This document shows, piece by piece, positions 41,241 through 43,856 of a stretch of DNA of 43,856 nt (positions are counted from its first letter, which is position 1; every line of letters begins with the position of its first letter). The notes under the pieces are model-generated. The model did no database searches and was not told the DNA's origin. It saw only the letters and a program-made list of their open reading frames with translations. Position numbers and translations under genes: made by a program. Source of the stretch: CALSMU01 sp963926405 (GTDB lineage: Bacteria > Bacteroidota > Bacteroidia > Flavobacteriales_D > Parvicellaceae); NCBI GenBank assembly GCA_963926405.1, contig CAWUXI010000108.1, forward strand, positions 1 through 43,856. Reading direction: 5' to 3'.

Positions 41241-43186
41241 CTTGTTATAATGATTCCTAGTTTAGAAGCAAAGGTATTTCTTATTTGGTTAAGTTGCTTA
41301 ATTTGTTCCAAAAGACTATATATTACTTTCTCTTCTTTCTCTGTTTTCAGTCCAAGTTGTTTTCCGTTGATCATATTCTCAGTAACACGCAATTTGTACA
41401 TATAAACTGACTCTATGGCGGCTTGTTTTAGTTTATGTTTTTCTTCTTGGGGGAAAATACGATGCTTTTTTTCCCAGTTTTCACTAACCGAATCTTTAGG
41501 CATTGTCAAATCAACAACTATATTACTCAAGGTAGCATCTTCTTTTTGAAAAAAGTGTTGATCATTAACTATCAATCCATTTTCAATTCCATCCAAAAAT
41601 TCATCAAAAATACTTTGATAGGTCTGGTTGACATACTTTAATTCATCCGTTAAAAGTTCTTCTATAATAAATTGAGCTAATGGAATTTCTTCTTTCTTGA
41701 CTTCTTTACTTTCTTGAATCTCTATTTCAATTCCAATTGAACCGTATGTAAGCATAAGTCGGATTAAATCTTTTTCCTGATCACCTAACCCATGACTTCC
41801 GTCACTTGATTCTCTTTTTTGTAATGGTGCAGTTGGCTGAACAACTTCTATTTGTTGCAGCTGCTGTTGAGGATGAGACGACCTTTTTTTAGCAAAAATT
41901 TTATTCACCTCACTTAAAAGAGCCTTTTCACTAATATCAAAAAGTTGACTTGTTTCTCTAATATAAACAGACCTAATAATCTGGTCTGGAATAATAGCTA
42001 TAGACTTAACAATATCCTTAATGGTATCGGCTCTTTTTAAAGGATCATCTTTTGCATCGCTTAATAATACAGATGCTTTAAAACGAATAAAATCTTTTGC
42101 TTCTTCTCGTAAATACTCCTCGAGCTCTGTTATTCCAACTTTTTTAGAATAACTATCTGGATCTTCACCATCAGGAAATAAAACGACTTTTACGTTCATC
42201 CCCTGTTCAAGAATCAAATCAATCCCTCTAAAAGAAGCTTTTATTCCTGCACTATCGCCATCATAGAGAATGGTAATATTGTTTGTATATCTTTTTATTA
42301 GTTTAATTTGACCTTCCGTAAGAGCAGTACCACTGGAGGCAACAACATTTTCAATTCCTGCTTGATTTAAACTTACAACATCAGTATAACCTTCAACCAA
42401 ATAACAGGTATCTTGTTTTATTATTGCTCCTTTTGCTTGATAAAGGCCATACAAAACATTACTCTTATGGTATATTTCGCTTTCCGGAGAATTGAAATAT
42501 TTTGCTATTTTTTTATCCGTTTTTAGAGTTCTACCTCCAAATCCTAAAATTCTCCCCGTAAGGTTATGTATAGGAAAAATCACTCTACCTCTGAAAAAAT
42601 CAAAACTACCTTTTTCATTCGTTTTCGATAATCCAGTTTTCTCTAAATACGCTAACTTATATCCAGCGCTAAGGGCAGCTTTTGTAAAAGAACCGCTATT
42701 ATCAGGAGAGTATCCCAATTCAAACTTCTTAATGGTGGCATCGCTATAGCCTCTTTCTTTCAAGTAACTTAATCCAATAGCCTTCCCTTCTTGGGATTCA
42801 AGCATTTGCTTTGCGAAATAATCTCTTGCAAATTGATTGACCAGATACAAACTTTCTCGAGCGCCTTGAGCAGCCATTTGCTCAGGTGATTGCTCCTCCT
42901 CTTCAATTTCAATATTGTATCTTTTGGCTAACCAACGAAGAGCTTCTGGATAGGTAAAATGTTCGTGTTTCATTAAAAACGAAACAACCGTACCTCCCTC
43001 TCCAGAACTAAAATCTTTGAAGATTCCTTTAGCAGGAGAAACCATAAATGATGGTGTTTTATCATCAGAGAAAGGGCTATTGCCTTTATAGTTTGAACCC
43101 GATTTTTTTAGATTTACGAAATCATTAATAACCTCAACAATATCAGCTGCATCAAATATTTTCTCTATGGTTTCTTTTGGAATCAT
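41237..43186 (-). CDS. dnaG: DNA primase DnaG without zinc ligands
   Basis: 649 residues. It synthesises RNA primers at the replication fork. The N-terminal domain has GNSPFSDDKTPSF and FKDFSSGEGGTVVSFL, which align with the CHC2 zinc finger, but all four metal ligands are replaced (Ser37, Ser40, Asp58, Ser61). The TOPRIM core is intact: CYLVEGYTDVVSLNQAG, VASSGTALTEGQ and ITILYDGDSAGIKA. The C-terminal part (about 430-649) is long and helical and should bind the replicative helicase. I recall that loss of zinc ligands is common in Flavobacteriia DnaG, so this is a lineage trait rather than decay. It overlaps the MscS gene by 4 bp. Confidence 0.96.
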   Translation of the reverse strand: MIPKETIEKIFDAADIVEVINDFVNLKKSGSNYKGNSPFSDDKTPSFMVSPAKGIFKDFSSGEGGTVVSFLMKHEHFTYPEALRWLAKRYNIEIEEEEQSPEQMAAQGARESLYLVNQFARDYFAKQMLESQEGKAIGLSYLKERGYSDATIKKFELGYSPDNSGSFTKAALSAGYKLAYLEKTGLSKTNEKGSFDFFRGRVIFPIHNLTGRILGFGGRTLKTDKKIAKYFNSPESEIYHKSNVLYGLYQAKGAIIKQDTCYLVEGYTDVVSLNQAGIENVVASSGTALTEGQIKLIKRYTNNITILYDGDSAGIKASFRGIDLILEQGMNVKVVLFPDGEDPDSYSKKVGITELEEYLREEAKDFIRFKASVLLSDAKDDPLKRADTIKDIVKSIAIIPDQIIRSVYIRETSQLFDISEKALLSEVNKIFAKKRSSHPQQQLQQIEVVQPTAPLQKRESSDGSHGLGDQEKDLIRLMLTYGSIGIEIEIQESKEVKKEEIPLAQFIIEELLTDELKYVNQTYQSIFDEFLDGIENGLIVNDQHFFQKEDATLSNIVVDLTMPKDSVSENWEKKHRIFPQEEKHKLKQAAIESVYMYKLRVTENMINGKQLGLKTEKEEKVIYSLLEQIKQLNQIRNTFASKLGIIITR

Positions 43187-43416
43187 TGTTTCTTTTCAGG
43201 GGAAAACAAATATCGGAATAATAGTCTAGCTGCTCAAACATTCTTCAATGTCATTTCAAAGCCAATAGATAAATCTTTAGCAATTAGGTCAAAATCTAAA
43301 CTATAAATCATTCTGAAAATATACACTTACGTATTAATATTCAACCCTTTTTAAGACTGCAACAATATCTCCTAAATACTGTTGAAAAAAATCATGACTT
43401 GTACCATTCTATTTAT

Positions 43417-43424
43417 TACTTTTG
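43417..43424 (+). promoter_or_regulatory. Bacteroidota -7 box before acyl-CoA dehydrogenase gene
   Basis: TACTTTTG exactly matches TAnnTTTG and lies 22 bp upstream of the ATG at 43447. A possible -33 element (CTTG at 43398-43401) is closer than usual, so only the -7 box is well supported. Confidence 0.45.
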
Positions 43425-43446
43425 CTACCTATAAAACGATAAGGTT

Positions 43447-43856
43447 ATGAGTACAGATAGATACGAAGCACATGATTACTACAATATGGATGATTTGCTT
43501 ACTGATGAGCACAAATTAATTCGTGATGCTGCTAGAGCATGGGTAAAGAAAGAAGTGAGCCCTATTATTGAGGATTATTATGAAAGAGCAGCTTTTCCAA
43601 GTCAAATAATACCTGGCCTGGGAGAAATAGGAGGTTTCGGCCCTTATATCCCTGTAGAGTATGGTGGAGCTGGTTTAGATCAAATTTCTTATGGTTTAAT
43701 CATGCAAGAGCTAGAAAGATGCGATTCAGGATTGCGTTCTACATCTTCTGTACAAAGTTCTTTGGTTATGTATCCTATCTGGAAATTTGGAAGCGAAGAA
43801 CAAAAACAAAAATATCTACCAAAATTAGCAACAGGAGAACTCATCGGTTGTTTTGG
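43447..43856 (+). CDS. Acyl-CoA dehydrogenase, glutaryl-CoA dehydrogenase-like (3' end cut)
   Basis: 136 full codons from ATG 43447, truncated by the window end. The N-terminal helices (LLTDEHKLIRDAARAWVKKE) and IIPGLGEIGGFGPYIPVEYG, MQELERCDSGLRSTSSVQSS and LVMYPIWKFGSEEQKQKYLP then LATGELIGCF match the acyl-CoA dehydrogenase family, with RSTSSVQSSLVMYPI most like glutaryl-CoA dehydrogenase. That enzyme oxidatively decarboxylates glutaryl-CoA to crotonyl-CoA in lysine/tryptophan catabolism and binds FAD. The catalytic Glu and CoA-binding part lie outside the window. It is divergent from dnaG and preceded by a good -7 promoter box. Confidence 0.85.
   Translation, partial: MSTDRYEAHDYYNMDDLLTDEHKLIRDAARAWVKKEVSPIIEDYYERAAFPSQIIPGLGEIGGFGPYIPVEYGGAGLDQISYGLIMQELERCDSGLRSTSSVQSSLVMYPIWKFGSEEQKQKYLPKLATGELIGCF

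Overview
The window is low-GC DNA from a member of the Bacteroidota, most likely a marine Flavobacteriales lineage of the Cryomorphaceae/Crocinitomicaceae type. The evidence is a SusC-style TonB-dependent receptor with a carboxypeptidase-regulatory-like N-terminus, a PorV/PorQ-type outer-membrane protein, a very large secreted protein with a type IX secretion (T9SS)-like C-terminus, a primase without zinc ligands, a heptaprenyl/geranylgeranylglyceryl phosphate synthase, DUF6495, and start sites without strong Shine-Dalgarno sequences. The placement rests on protein families only.

Layout. 1-2.5 kb: two GT4-type glycosyltransferases on the minus strand, the first cut by the window edge, separated by a gap holding repeat and gene remnants. 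2.57-2.83 kb: first copy of a 261-bp structured inverted-repeat element. 2.9-7.9 kb: murB, convergent with a tightly coupled minus-strand operon (YbhN-like flippase, membrane GT2, oligopeptide-type ABC permease), then ruvC. 7.89-8.15 kb: second copy of the 261-bp element, filling the gap between ruvC and a HIT protein/greA pair. 9.1-18 kb: a three-gene surface module (TonB receptor, 1370-residue secreted protein, PorV-like protein). 18.3-27.4 kb: small secreted proteins, a Rieske-like lipoprotein lacking cluster ligands, an M1 peptidase, an ACMSD-type decarboxylase, yidD, a secreted C1 peptidase, cysS, folE and a WG-repeat protein. 27.4-30.4 kb: a plus-strand run of Sfp-type PPTase, GGGP synthase, ThiE/TenI-like protein and a glucosaminidase-LysM protein, ending in a clear terminator. 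30.6-34.5 kb: an iscA-like/sufB/sufC/sufD operon without sufS. 34.9-43.2 kb: thiL, an IF-2N-like coiled-coil protein, DUF6495 and small hypotheticals, recJ, an MscS channel and dnaG. 43.4 kb to the end: the start of a glutaryl-CoA-dehydrogenase-like gene.

Most of the window is ordinary chromosomal housekeeping. The most unusual signal is the pair of 261-bp elements. They have equal length, about 96% identity, 21-bp terminal inverted repeats, and internal nested stems. One difference in the terminal repeats is a matched double change that keeps the pairing. They carry no transposase and behave like a MITE or a structured RNA element. No rRNA, tRNA, CRISPR array or complete insertion sequence was recognised.
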